The translations under genes were made by a program, and so were the position numbers. From contig NC_134465.1 of assembly GCF_047948215.1 (NCBI RefSeq), positions 15,582,022 through 15,646,021 of the forward strand: a DNA stretch of 64,000 nt, given 5' to 3'. Under the pieces are notes generated by a model, which made no database searches, had not been told where the DNA came from, and saw only the letters and a list, made by a program, of their open reading frames with translations. How positions within the stretch are numbered: position 1 is the first letter of the stretch; each line of letters begins with the position of its first letter. This DNA is from Lycorma delicatula (lineage: Eukaryota > Arthropoda > Insecta > Hemiptera > Fulgoridae). Shown in pieces: positions 10,101 through 20,340 of the stretch.

Positions 10101-10146
10101 AGATAGGGAATCCTGGAGAGCTGCATCAAACCAGTCAAATGACTGA
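7126..10146 (+). CDS. RTE endonuclease-reverse transcriptase, intact
   Basis: This 1006-aa polyprotein would drive target-primed reverse transcription. The N-terminal AP-like endonuclease shows WNVRS (residues 64-68), the ISEVRW box with its Glu (92-97), NVYMPT, GDWN (197-200), DYIMV (265-269) and SDHNLV (290-295), so the catalytic residues are present. An acidic, Lys/Glu-rich linker follows (about 310-500). RT motifs are KAPGIDGIPVELLR (about 526-539), YRTISL, QFGFRKS, FIDLEKAFDNVDW (653-665), VRQGCSLSPLLFN (711-723) and FADD (753-756). The C-terminal region contains the HVLRHP and GKNCVGRPRLEYVKQI segments typical of these proteins. The family usually starts nearer the M at residue 22 (MEAPSLVKYSGGK, ATG at 7189), so the first 21 residues may not be used. 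There is no frameshift or internal stop. The TGA is 4 nt from the poly-A. Confidence 0.93.
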   Translation: MENYSCFFPRKCGSLHFHITIMEAPSLVKYSGGKIVPRSDLRVGTTKEGVTRKLKNNILRVGAWNVRSLKKVGRLENLKREMGRTNVDIVGISEVRWEEEGDFWSGDFRVINSASNNGQAGVGFVMNKKIGRRVEYFKTHSDRIIVIRIKSKPKPTTIVNVYMPTSAHDDDEVECVYEEIDEAIKHVKGDENLIIVGDWNASIGEGKEGNIVGEYGLGKRNERGDRLIEFCTKYNLVIANTQFKNHNRRIYTWKKPGDTARYQIDYIMVKQRFRNQLVDCKTYPGADIDSDHNLVIMKCRLGFKNLKKRCQMNRWNLEKLEEEEVKKIFEEDIARGLSKKDKVENVEEEWENVKKEILKSAEANLGGIKRTGRKPWVSDDILQLMDERRKYKNASDEESKRNYRQLRNAINRKCKLVKEEWIKEKCSEVEREMNIGKIDGAYRKVKENFGVHKLKCNNVLNKDGTPIYNTKGKVDRWVEYIEELYGGNELENGVIEEEEEVEEDEMGETILRSEFKRALKDLNGRKAPGIDGIPVELLRSAGEEAIDRLYKLVCNIYENGEFPSDFKKSVIVMIPKKTGADKCEEYRTISLTSHASKILTRILYRRIERRVEEVLGEDQFGFRKSIGTREAILGLRLIVEGRLKKNKPTYLAFIDLEKAFDNVDWNKMFSILKKLGFKYRDRRTIANMYRNQTATITIEEHKKEALIRKGVRQGCSLSPLLFNLYMELAVNDVKEQFRFGVTVQGEKIKMLRFADDIVILAESKKDLEETMNGIDEVLRKNYRMKINKNKTKVMKCSRNNKDGPLNVKIGGEKIMEVEEFCYLGSKITKDGRSRSDIKCRIAQAKRAFSKKYNLFTSKMNLNVRKRFLKVYVWSVALYGSETWTIGVSEKKRLEAFEMWCYRRMLKIRWVDKVTNEEVLRQIGEESSIWKNIVKRRDRLIGHVLRHPGIVALILEGQVEGKNCVGRPRLEYVKQIVGDVGCRGYTEMKRLALDRESWRAASNQSND
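10132..10145 (+). other. Palindrome overlapping the RTE stop codon
   Basis: CAGTCA-AA-TGACTG is a 6-bp inverted repeat with a 2-nt loop that spans the last codons and the TGA. It is preserved in the truncated copy near 6290-6308. With a 4-nt 3' UTR, it is the only structured sequence next to the poly-A and may serve as an RT recognition element. Confidence 0.6.
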
Positions 10147-10162
10147 AGACAAAAAAAAAAAA

Positions 10163-10173
10163 AAATTAGTTAC
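10163..10173 (+). repeat. Target-site duplication of full-length RTE, right copy
   Basis: An exact repeat of 6875-6885 (AAATTAGTTAC), after which the element A 3' UTR resumes. Confidence 0.9.
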
Positions 10174-10193
10174 AGTTCTTAATAATTTTGTTA

Positions 10194-10226
10194 TCCGAGA
10201 AGGGGCTCTTTACACTCTCTCTCGGA
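10194..10226 (+). other. 3'-UTR stem-loop 2 of element A
   Basis: TCCGAGA pairs with TCTCGGA around an inner G-rich/C-rich stem and a CTCTTTACAC loop. It is the second of two related hairpins in the 3' UTR, separated from stem-loop 1 here by the RTE insertions. Confidence 0.65.
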
Positions 10227-10316
10227 GTTTCTAAAGTTTTATTTTTAGTTGAATTTCATATATTTTTATTTGATTATATTACGCTTATTGTAATACTTTA
10301 TGAAAGGTTTTATTCC

Positions 10317-10345
10317 GGGCGATGATAACACGAAAGCGTTTTTAG
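10317..10345 (+). other. 3'-terminal hairpin remnant of element A
   Basis: GGGCGATGATAACACG...CGTTTTTAGC lies immediately before the terminal A-run. The equivalent in element B (38956-38987) is a complete hairpin; in A the closing stem has decayed but an ACG/CGT inner stem remains. Confidence 0.5.
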
Positions 10346-10353
10346 CAAAAAAA

Positions 10354-10365
10354 AATTTAAGCAAA
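10354..10365 (+). repeat. Target-site duplication of element A, right copy
   Basis: AATTTAAGCAAA repeats 1859-1870 and is followed by the resumed transposase sequence. Confidence 0.9.
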
Positions 10366-10880
10366 ACTGTTATTTTTTGCGGATACAAATGCAAATCGGT
10401 TTTTAAAATTCGTTGCACAGATCGCCTAGAAATCCCAAGTCGTGGTGCAGCTTTTCTTGTCGATTTGCCCGGGCTCCTCAGCAACGCTGCTCTGACTGCT
10501 TCGACAATCAATTGAGAACATCGGCAGGCCGTTCGCGCTTACTTTCAAATATTGAATCATCACTATTAATTTTTTCGTAAAGTCTACGTATTGTTTTAAT
10601 TGAGGGCGACCACCAAGTCGGTAAAAGGGAACGAAATCGTCTTTGTGTAAGCACCACGCTTTTCGTTTCATTTAAAAACAACACAGTCTTTAGCCGCTGT
10701 TAAACAGCCGGTCTTCTATTGTTAGCCATCTTGGAACGGTACACAAACCGCGCACTCGGAAAGAGAAGGAACTAATATTCATGAACTGCTGTTACTTCTG
10801 CTAACATAAAACACATTAACCTAAACAATTGTATTGCCAAAAGAAATATTGGATTATTTCGTGCGACATTCTGTATAATC
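10366..10880 (-). pseudogene. N-terminal half of the same Tc1/mariner-superfamily transposase
   Basis: On the minus strand, sequence below about 10740 opens with MANNRRPAV and an immediate stop. It continues with KAWCLHKDDF...GGRPQLKQYVDF and then EAVRAALLRSPGKSTRKAAP...LGISRRSVQRILKTDLHLYPQKI. The last segment is the helix-turn-helix DNA-binding portion normally preceding the DDE domain. It stops at the TSD of element A; the downstream half is at 1858-1391. The region is frameshifted between these blocks. The 10740-10880 stretch may hold 5' non-coding sequence and a terminal inverted repeat (minus strand near ACAGAATGTCGCACG), which I could not confirm by matching it to the other end. Confidence 0.75.
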
Positions 10881-11329
10881 TCTTGTTTTGAATTGTCATT
10901 TAGTTTGTAGTTACTTTTTGTATTTACCATTTTAATATTTATTATAAAATTATTATTTCTTGTTTTTATATTTTAAATAATTAATATGGACTTAATCGCA
11001 TATATTTTTATTTTATAATTCATTGTTTATTGTGACGCTACTCTGATTAAGGTTTCACCATGCTTACCATTAATCCACAAAAAAAAATTGATCGGTTCCT
11101 TTTTTTATCCGTAGAACAGCGTATTTACCCGATTCCTGTTGTAATCTATTATTACGTATCGATCGTGATAAAAGTTCCATTCATTAAATAGAAAACGTAT
11201 GATGTTTTTTTTTTTTTTTTTTGTTAAATGAATGTAAATTTCTGTAATGTCCAGTGAATTTTTTATAGTTAATTCAATACGTTAACTTGAAGTTTGTATA
11301 GGTAGAACGGAATGGGAATTTTGTAACGT

Positions 11330-11415
11330 CTTAAAAATGGCAAGTTTGATCGGGATTCGAACCCGAAGTGAAAATTCAATGCTAACTTCCGTGGCTAAAT
11401 TACTTTTAGCCGCTG
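11330..11415 (-). mobile_element. tRNA-derived SINE fragment (family SINE-1)
   Basis: On the minus strand the sequence contains GGTTCGAATCCC, a perfect match to the RNA polymerase III B-box (GGTTCGANNCC), followed by a CATTTTT-type tail (TTGCCATTTTT). The upstream half is diverged. The arrangement matches copies at 18838, 44213 and 60290. Confidence 0.6.
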
Positions 11416-12699
11416 AAAAATTTATAATTTTCTTTTATATCGATATTTTTCGTTGTTAGGACAGAAATAATAATGATAACAACAACAATAATAATAATAA
11501 TATGTACAAAATAGCTAACCTCCAATTAAAGGGGCTTATGAATTAATTAACTTAATATCCAATTCTGTTTTTAACGGTAAGCCTACCATATGAAGATGTG
11601 ATTTCCCACAATTGTAATGATCGTATAAGTTTGTATTTTTTTAATTTATTATTTTTTTTAAGCGTATAACTATAATTCGTCATGGCTTATGATTACAGAC
11701 CAAGCAATTAGAATTGTTAAACGGGGCGATTTGCATAAATCGTATAGGAAATTATGTATAAGGTACCCCATTATACAATAAGAGTACAATGAACGTTTCA
11801 GTATTAACTAACTAGGGTTAGTTAAATAACATCCTGAAATAAAGATATGCGTGTGTGGCGTGTGTATATATAATATATGTAGGTGTGTGTCTGTGTGTGT
11901 GTGTGTTTTAAAAGGAAACGGAAGCGATGAATATTAAACGCACCTGTTCCGGTACAAGCCATTTAAATATAAAATTAACAAAAAAAAAGATTCTTTAACA
12001 ACGCCCTAACTTTAAATAACAAAACTTTCACATCTTTTTCCTTTCAAACATAAACTGATAATACGTAATGATATTTTTATAAGTTTAAAAGTAAGTAAAT
12101 ATCCTGCACGTATTATAAGTTTATATAAATCTTTAAAAGTACACTTTTACTTCCCGGATGTTATGCTTCACCCAGGTCGTGCCTTTTACTTAAAAAATCT
12201 CGGGTTCTACCTTATCAATTTTTTTTTACTAAAATGCAAATCACGATTAATGTATTAACACATTCGGTAAACTTCAGCTATAATTAAGGGCCATTGTATG
12301 GAATGTTTATTTTAACATACTTTAGGGGGAGTCCTAGCGAAGGGATAGTCCAACAGAGGGAAAAGGGATCTTTTTTATATTATAAAAATAGATCAAACCT
12401 TTTGATTTTAAGAAAACACCTACACGAAGAACCTTCTCTAAAGCTTAGAATTTTTTTTCTAATGTTGCGATAAAAAAATATATGTCGTATTTTATTGTTT
12501 ATAATTTTTGTAACCCTTTTCATAGAACTATTTCTCAAGCTTGTTAAAAAACCAGGGAATAAAAAGTTTTAGTGAAATTATTTTCTAAGGTTTAAGTTTT
12601 TTTTTTACTGTACGTGCAAATCTAAATGAATTAGGTTTAACGTTGGTGAGTTATTCTCACCAGAAAATTATTTTTACAGGGAAAAAATAATTTTTTTTC

Positions 12700-12910
12700 C
12701 AAATATAATTACCGTGTTTACTTTCCTAGCTATATAATTATATCGTATACCTAGCTAAGAAGTACACTTTTAAGGAAAACCATTTCGGTCTGGTCAAATT
12801 TTCCATGTTGAGATTTTGATTGATCTTGACTTTTCATGACTTCCTACGACAAAGAAAAAATCACAATTTTAGTACTGAAAAATTCCAGGATATACGCTCT
12901 ACTTAGATGA
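12700..12910 (+). repeat. Dispersed repeat R3, copy 1
   Basis: The segments TCTGGTCAAATTTTCCATG and AATTTTAGTACTGAAAAATTCC match the reverse complement of about 53380-53590 in the same order and spacing, with roughly one-third mismatches by eye. No coding potential. The class is unknown. Confidence 0.5.
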
Positions 12911-13459
12911 ACCTGTTTTTTTCTTGATATCTTCAGACGGGGTGGACCGAGTCGGGTTAAATATTGCACAATGATTTCCGTATCAGCTCATCGATGTCAT
13001 TTAATTTTGTTTACGACCGATCGAAGAGAGAGACGAATTTAACGGTTCCGGTATCTCAACTTTTTACTCAAAGGGTAGGTAAATCTATTCGCTTATTTTA
13101 ATGTCTCAAGGATACTTTCTGATAGTGTTTGATCTTACTCAAACGTATATAAAATGGTAAGAGTAGAAAATACTTTTTTCTTTTTTGCTTTTTCTGGACT
13201 CGTCGTTACACGGCATTCTTGCACTAATTAAACGATTCTATTATAACATTAATACGCTATTGTGGACGATTTCATTCAGGGATAGAAGGGATTTATATTT
13301 ACTTACATAATGATCGATTATCATTTTGCTTTACATCTACAGATTGGATTAATTACCCGTGCACAGAACTGCCCGTATTTTATGAAAATTATCGGTTTTT
13401 AATTTAGATTTGACGTGTCTCGGTAGCCGGAGTTGTCTGTTTTTAATACTTATAAACGT

Positions 13460-15640
13460 TTATAAATACTCTTACATCTGTTCAACACTATCTTGGAGGA
13501 AGGATTGTTTCCGGACGTCTGGAGGGTGGCTGTAGTCATCCCTGTGGCTAAGCTAAATCGTGACATCACTTTAGCAGAAAACTACCGTCTGATTGCTTTA
13601 AAATTCATCCTTTTCAACGTGATGGAGAAGATAATAAATAACAGATTGAAATGGCATCTGTAAAGATTTAATTCTTTTCCCGATACCAATACGGGATCAG
13701 AGAAAAGAGATCTAGTGTGGATCTCCTAGTATCTATACAGACGGATGTGTGTGAGGCAGTTGACTCTAAGGAGCACCTTCTTGTACTGACCTTAGACACT
13801 GAAAAGGCCTATCAGATGGTTTGGAGAGAGAGAATAACAGATTTCTTACTATAGAACGGTGTTAACGCGAATGTATTGAACTTTGTGGCTAATTTTCTGA
13901 GAAAACGGTCGATCCGTATTGTAGAGAATAGGGGGGTACTATCAAAATTAAAAATGGAGTCCATCAGGGATCTGTCCTAAGTGTGATGCTCTTCTTGGTG
14001 GGTATTAGTGAGGTAGCTGATGTGATCACTCAGCCGGTAAAAAAGTATCTTCGCTAACGATATCACTATCATCTGTAGAGGCAAGGAAATTGAAACTACT
14101 ACGGAAATAATGCAGAATTCGTTAAACTCGGTGCATAAATGGGCACAATTTAGTGGTTTAAAATTGTCGGTAACTAAGTCAAGATTTATTGTTTTCTCTA
14201 GACAGTTGAAAGGAAACAAGAACGTGGTGAAATTAAACTTAGTTGAAGATGAGAAGGGAACAAACGAGATTAAAATTCTAGGTGTGACTTTTGATGACAA
14301 GATGACTTTGTCGAGTCACATTAAGTACACTAAGACTGAATGTCTAAGGAGAATTAATGTCCTTAAACTCATATCATCTTGCAACTGGGGTGCTGACAAA
14401 CACATCATTCTGAACACGTATAGAAGCTTTGTTCTGTCAAAGGTAGAATACGGGTCTATCCTGTATGACTCTGCGAGAGAAAAAATTAAAGTCCTACTAG
14501 ACTCCTTTCACAACATCTGCATTCGCATATCAATAGGGTCATTTAACACTACTCCTACACCAAGTTTACCGGCGGAATTCTATGAACTCCCATTACATTA
14601 CAGGAGGAAATACCAAGCTATCAAGTACGCGATTAGCAAGACCCGTCTTTCCAGCTGTTCACAGCAAACGACCAGGAACGCTCGCACTCTACTGCTCGAG
14701 GGAAAGTAGAGTACCTCAATCTTTCAACCTCAGATTGCTTTGCTATCTCCAGAAATTAGACCTACTTGTTCCGAGGATTCTCGGAAAGAAAATACGTTGC
14801 GGAGTTTCTTGGTTGCGCGCATCTCTAACGACCCACGTTACTAATCTGCTAGAGACCAATTTAGCGAGATGACCAAGAAGTACAATGGGTACACTCACAT
14901 TTATCAGACGGCTCTGTCTCGGTCGACGGATGCGGCTGTTCAGTTAAACTCCCTGACACCGAGATAATATATAAGCTTAGTTAGAGACTGTGTACATTCC
15001 TTTATGTTCATTTGCGAGGCCTACGCAATTTACTCCGCCTTGAGAGTTATCGAGATCAGTAGTGATGACACTACCCGGTAATTACCAACTCTATGAGTGT
15101 ACTTTGAGAATTTGAGCTGTAGACGATCTGAATCCATCCTCCAAATAGTTTTCGATACCCTCTCAATAATAAATAAGATAGTTGTATCGGTACGGGTCCC
15201 GGGCCATTGCGCCATCCTCGGGAACGAACGAGCTGATAAGGCTGCCAAGAAAGTGGCAATAAATTGCCTCCGAGTTGAACGAGAGCAACTTCATGAAAAC
15301 AGTCCGTGTTAAACTACGTTCTCGGTGGGATAAGTTGTGGCTGCTAAGTACTTCCACGGTCTTACATGGCATCCGGGAGAACGCGTTCGAGAAACCTTTT
15401 ATCCCAAGCGACAGAAGAGACAAAGTCATCTAACTCGGCTGAGGATTGGACTCACTAGGCTTACCCCCCCCCCCCCATCTGTTTGGCTATCCTCAGCAGA
15501 AGTGTGAGGCGTGAAATGTGAAACGGTCCGTAAACCACTTGCTCGTAGATTGCCCGATGCGTTCAGATCTATTCGAAAAAATTAGACCTGGGTACAGTTT
15601 TGAAGTGTTTATTAAACCGGAAGGAACGCATAAAAATACT
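13460..15640 (+). pseudogene. Decayed RNase H-bearing LINE ORF2 ('H')
   Basis: From about 13480 the frame reads FNTILEEGLFPDVWR followed by AVVIPVAKLN and NYRLIALK (RT fingers). RT motif A is near 13800 and motif C at 14050-14061 reads FAND rather than FADD. The longest open piece (14110-14709) covers the RT thumb: LGVTFDDKMTLSSHIK, then NWGADKHIILNTYRSFVLSKVEYG. RNase H sequence appears near 15195-15260 (VPGHCAILGNERADKAAKK). A C-terminal CEAWN...VNHLLVDCP zinc-like motif lies near 15500-15560. Several stops and frameshifts make it inactive. It is clearly related to the ORF2 of A and B but is a different, older family. The 5' end and the 3' tail are not defined. Confidence 0.75.
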
Positions 15641-18600
15641 GTTGCGGTGTTTCTCTGATAGCGGGATGAAGGACGTAATTTATCGGTTTTGCTTACGCGA
15701 GATCCCTTACGAAAAACTATATGCGCAGTGTAAAATGACTAGTGGTGATGTTTCAATATTTATTACCCGTTTATTAATCTTGCTTTAGTTTACGTTTATT
15801 GTTTCTTGTTTTTGCGTTTTTTGTATATTTTTTATTATCTACGTTCACGTAGTTATATTAAGTCGTTAGTGACTATAATTGTTGATGCGACCGCAAATAG
15901 AAGTATTAAAAAAAACTTCCTTTGACAGATCTAAAGATATTTAATAAAATATGCAACAGAAACCAGGATTAATTTTTGAAGAAAGAATTTCGGTATAATT
16001 TGAATTTGTACATCGTTTAGTATTTTAACGTCAAAACATTGCGTATAACAAAAGAAAAATTCCAATTATGATAGCTAAAAAAAAAATTATTTCTAAATTC
16101 ATATATGAAGAAGAACTATAAAAATAACAACAAAGTGAAATAAGATACGAAAGGATTTAAAAGCATATACTATCATCTAATTTACTCCACTATCGTCTAA
16201 TTTAGATAAGATATAACGTTTACTAAGTGATAAACGAAGAAAGGGTGTATATTTTGATGATAACTTGACTTTTTAACTAGTACTATTATTATTATTATTA
16301 TTTTGCTTTATTTTCTACCCTTAACTTGACAACCGAAACGAAACTGTGACACGTCTAGACTTCTATTTCTACTTCTAGCCCTGACGTAATGTTTGTTCTT
16401 CGACTATTTTTAGAAGATATTCTTTTATGTCCGAAGTACAATTGGTTGTGTATTTTACCTTCCGTTTATATTGTATTTCTTTTTATAAAAATACAAGTTG
16501 TGGTTCCTGTATGTCGGAGTATCTAGGTTGTAACTTTAACCGCAAAATCTATGTGGCGTGTACATTTATTTGTAAAGGCGCAATACTATTGACTTTTCTT
16601 TTCTGAATCGATGATCCTAGAAACGGAGACGTTACAAGTTTCTAGTTTGAAAGTTTAATCCGATTAGAACCGGTACCTCTGTGTACAGATCGTAAGTCCC
16701 TCCCTTTTTTTATGTTTTATTCCTTCTTCCTTTGATTATTTGTACCTTCAGAAATAGACCAGCCGTCGCCACGGTTATATCTATGGCGTCAACAGCTTCT
16801 TTATCGGGGCTAAGTGAATTGCGACCTTCTTTTTTTGTGCTTATAGAACCGTCCAAAACCTTGTTCACTTTCTATATAGCGGTTGTACAAAAAGTCAAAA
16901 TTAATAGCTGCGCTATCGATCGGTAAAGCTAGGTTTTGTGCCCGTTATAAAACAGTAAGGAATTAAATGTGAGTTTTTAAATCCGGGAGTTCTAGGTACC
17001 GGCATCGATCTGCCTGGGAGTAGTTCCTAGATAACGTTCAAAAAATGTAAAATTCGTTTTGTTCAAACCTTGTTGAATTTATAAATTTCGTAATTACAAC
17101 TTTTGCGATTAACTTTATTTTTACATTTTTTTATATTTGATGAAATCCAGAAAAATTATTTACGCATATTGTACTATTCCTAAAGTTGTATTTATACGCG
17201 CTTAATATCCAGGATGAACCGATTCCTTCGCAAAATATTGGCATACTGTTCCTTTTTCTTCTGCTTCATTGAAAATGTAAGATATTTTTCGTTTCAGTCT
17301 GTTTCGATACTGATATTTCTATTTCTATTTTTTTTCTTTGTTTGAATTTTCAAAACTCCTTTTTCCTGACTCTTGATATTTTACACTCAGTTAACATCTA
17401 AAACCTGGAATTTGATCTCATAAAGGGTATAAAATAGTACAATATTTGTGTATCGACTTAAATATCTGGATCCATCTCTCCGGATGGTATCACTCGGTAA
17501 GAGTGCTGATTTAATGACGACAAAAGCGAATAAAAATAGTTTACCGACGGTGACAGGACAGAAAACCTAGAATACGAGTAAACATCTGGTTAATTCTGTT
17601 TTTATTTGATCGATTAATATGATATTCTAATGTTTTCAAACATTTAAAACAGCTTTCTTTATTTGGAGCGAATAGATAGGTGCGTCTATTGGTGTAATGA
17701 GTGTAAAATACACTCTAATACATTAGAAAAAATATAAAGAACACTTGTTACATTATTGGAGAGCCAGGCCAGAATTTATTGTTAATTTTAACTCCGCAAG
17801 TAAACGGTAACCGTTGACGCTAAAACTAACTGTTAAAAAATTGAAACGATTATATTTATGAAATAGCTTTCATAACCTGTTTAGTACATTTTTAATTTTC
17901 AAATTAACTTTTTTACTCCGCTACGATTTTATAGTTACTACATCGCGTATACGTAAATAAAATATTCGAGTAGTATTTAAAAGATACAAAAAAACTCAAC
18001 TATGCGCGCACACGAGAGATAGGGGAACTCGTGATATCTGTTATTTAAGTACATCCTGTATGTCACGTCCTGTAACTGTCATACGTCACAATACTAGTAC
18101 TCTCATATAAACAGGAAGAGAGAGAGCGTACGAGCAAGAAGGTTTCACCTATCACAATCCACTCAACACAACATTAACTGTGATTTGTAGACATGACATG
18201 TCATATAATTAGCTGAAAGGACGGATAGGAAGTAACTTTGAATTCAGTAGAATGTTCATACGTTAAGAATTATAAATTTAAACTGTTAAATCGAATGGAG
18301 TTTAGTTAAATTCTATTAAAACCTTTTTAAATATTCCCTAAATTATACCGCTGTTCCTCAAGATAAAAATTATTTAACTTGTTATCCTCGATCAAAAACA
18401 TAAAATATCTTTTCGATAAAAATATATTTAATTTTTTAATTATATAATATTTTTCCCCTATTTTTTTTTTTTTTTTTTGTAATGCGTTCCTATTAATTAA
18501 CAAATTAATGACAAAACTAAAGGAATGAGAAATGATGGCTACGTACAAAAATAAAAATTTCCATAATATTAATAATTAACTTAGCTTGTAATCTTTAAAA

Positions 18601-18837
18601 GTTTTTATGAAATTTTATGCTTGAACGTTGGTAGAACGCATATTCGGAAAGTAAATTAAATAAAAAACATATTTTCCTCAGAAGAAGGTCAGAATCACCT
18701 TCTAAAGCTCTTTTAAAGATTAAAAAATCTTATTTATCGTAAATAATTCTAATAATTTTATTTTAGTTTAGCGGTTGTATACTAATCGCCCGATAATAGT
18801 TAATTAGGAAAGATTAATTTTTTATCTATGAAAAACG
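15641..18837. other. AT-rich spacer, no gene seen
   Basis: Short open frames here have no recognisable similarity. There is an ATT triplet run near 16284-16301 and a T-run near 18461-18478. A tRNA-like A-box stretch near 17485-17510 is listed separately. Confidence 0.55.
17478..17580 (+). mobile_element. Possible tRNA-derived SINE head
   Basis: GGTATCACTCGGTAAGAGTG resembles a tRNA D-arm/A-box. No good B-box follows at tRNA spacing, so this is either a decayed SINE or chance. Confidence 0.3.
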
Positions 18838-18910
18838 TCATTTGTGATTGGAATTTGAGCGCAGAACTTTCCAGAAGAAAGATAGAGACATTACTACGGC
18901 TTAGAAATAA
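18838..18910 (-). mobile_element. SINE-1 copy, decayed
   Basis: On the minus strand TAAGCCGTAGTAATGTCTC (A-box side) is followed at SINE spacing by GCTCAAATTCCAATCAC (degenerate B-box) and a tail ATGACGTTTTTCATA like the CATGTCATTTTTCA tails of the copies at 44213 and 60290. Confidence 0.5.
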
Positions 18911-19012
18911 ATAATATGTCTTTATATATATGTTATCGTAAATTTTACAATTTTTATTTACAAGGATATAACTACTAATTAATTATAACAAAATAGCATA
19001 AAATTAATAAAT

Positions 19013-20340
19013 GGCATATCCTGATCCCCAAGGGGAAGACACCCTCCAACCACCTCCACCGTACCTAGCCCTGATGGGCTGTACCGGAAGTCATCTTTTA
19101 AACCTCGACATATGACATCTTTCAGTAGCCTCCGCACAGGATAACACCGATGCGAATGCCACAAGCGACATTCCCGTCGGTGTAACTATTAATAAAAATA
19201 ACGAAACACATCTCTAGTCTCAAGCAGGACTGAAAACTATAGTCGTCGAAGTAACTGAATCACATCACCTACCTACCCGAAAGGTAAAGTGAGTTCATGT
19301 GCGCATAAACGTAGAAAAAAACTAAAACACAAAATAAAACTAAAAACAACTAAAACCAGTACAACGCTAACAAAATAAAAACAACACTGACAAGAAATCG
19401 TAACAAAACGAAGTACGAAGGAACAAGATCAAGCAGCACCCTAGAGTCCCTCCGCAATCCGTTCCTTGACCAAATAGTTCAGAAATCCTGCAACCACTGA
19501 CTATTAAGCCCGGTCCTCCCGGTTTTAACCGATTTCAAGCGTTGCTCTGACGGTATCCAGTCGACAAATTACTGCGATGCGCTCCAGATCGTATTTCGCG
19601 CGTTCATACAACACATGGAAGGCATCGTCCTGCACCCCTCACTGCGGATACAGACCCGAATCCACCAGGCCGAACCCAGCTAGTCTACACCTGAAGGCCC
19701 CGTGACCGTGACCGGTAAGAAACTGAGTTACGTACTTCTTAGGGGAAACCCATGAGGCGCCCCGCAAGCTTCTAATGTCTGGGAAGATATCGCGCGTATA
19801 TCGCCCATCAATAGCCTCATCCGATCTAGCCTGCCGTATATCATAATCGTGTTGCTCGATATCCCGAATCTTTTCGGAAGTCAACTCGCCCAACTTCTTA
19901 GCAAAATACCGCTCCTATCTAGAATATCAACCGGTTTCACTCTCGCAATCAGAAAAACCGCTTACCCGTTAAACTACCCGTTACCGTCAACTATAATAGT
20001 CGTCGAGTCCACAATAATATATCTCTATAACTACGGAATTTCATCCTATCCGCCCAAACTTGCTCAGCATAAAACATAATCGCTTCGCACACGCCCTTGT
20101 ACAGAATGTGTAGGGTCCTAAAATTGAGACCCCAATTCGGATTGACTACACGTTAAACCCAAAAAAGGCACTACAAACCTTTTCTGCGACGTATTGAAGG
20201 TGTCTCTTGAACTGAAATTTCTCATCAAGCTACACCCCGAGGTACTTCCGAACCTGAGTCTATTTTATTCGATGGCCTGACATCGATACTTGAACTCACT
20301 GTCTTTCCGAACAAACAGCATTTGAGAAGCATCACTGTGG
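19013..20340 (-). pseudogene. R1-like LINE 3' fragment 'E' (RT thumb to 3' end)
   Basis: The copy is 5'-truncated on the minus strand, starting within the post-RT region at about 20340, where sequence matches D and C (plus-strand GATGGCCTGACATCGATACT). Reading minus, NPNWGLNFRTLHILYKGV is followed by a long C-terminal block (19893-19639) with SDEAIDGRYTRDIFPDIRSL, KYVTQFLTGHGHGAF and GFGLVDSG. A broken remnant of the CCHC region (FHVLYE...KYDLERI) lies near 19560-19630. The 3' UTR runs to about 19013 and carries three small hairpins shared with C, G1 and G2. The frames are broken. An 8-bp TSD (TAATAAAT at 19005 and 20357) is possible but weak in AT-rich DNA. Confidence 0.75.
19026..19173 (-). 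other. 3'-terminal hairpin module of element E
   Basis: In plus-strand order the hairpins are CCCC-AA-GGGG (19026-19035), AGCCC-TGAT-GGGCT (19067-19080) and a degenerate AATGCC...GACATT hairpin (19155-19172). The same order and spacing occur in C, G1 and G2. Confidence 0.6.

Larger units (their letters stand above)
6886..10162 (+). mobile_element. Full-length RTE-type non-LTR retrotransposon
   Basis: The element is about 3.28 kb: a ribozyme-like 5' end (6886-7015), a 5' UTR to 7125, one uninterrupted 1006-aa ORF, a 4-nt 3' UTR (AGAC) and an A-tail of about 12-15 residues, bounded by an 11-bp TSD. The 5' UTR has the GACCTTGCCGTTGGTGAGG motif common to arthropod RTE elements that are often annotated as craniofacial development protein 2-like or endonuclease-RT. 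An intact ORF and intact TSD indicate recent insertion and possible activity. It lies in the 3' UTR of element A, same strand. Confidence 0.93.
1871..10353 (+). mobile_element. I-like (RNase H-bearing) non-LTR retrotransposon 'A', with nested RTE insertions
   Basis: Element A has a 5' UTR (about 1871-2235), a gag-like ORF1 remnant with CCHC knuckles (2236-3682), an ORF2 remnant (3730-6141) with endonuclease, RT and RNase H pieces, and a 3' UTR ending in a hairpin and short A-run at 10353. It is flanked by a 12-bp TSD and sits inside a Tc1/mariner-like transposase gene. Its 3' UTR is interrupted by two RTE copies (about 6279-6631 minus; 6886-10162 plus). Compared with element B, it lacks roughly 1.15 kb between the endonuclease C-terminus and RT motif A (junction near 4281-4290). 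It keeps the ORF1 C-terminus and endonuclease N-terminus that B has lost. RNase H plus a terminal CCHC motif points to the I/LOA-like groups; the exact clade is unassigned. Confidence 0.85.
10881..13460. other. AT-rich spacer with SINE and dispersed-repeat scraps
   Basis: No gene is visible. It holds a T-run near 11203-11222, AAC/AAT repeats near 11470-11500, and a TG-rich run near 11880-11905. Two interspersed repeats in it are listed separately (11330-11415 and 12700-12910). Confidence 0.6.

Noticed and set aside
7176..10138. Several minus-strand open frames of 60-150 codons
   Set aside because: Antisense shadows of the intact RTE coding region.
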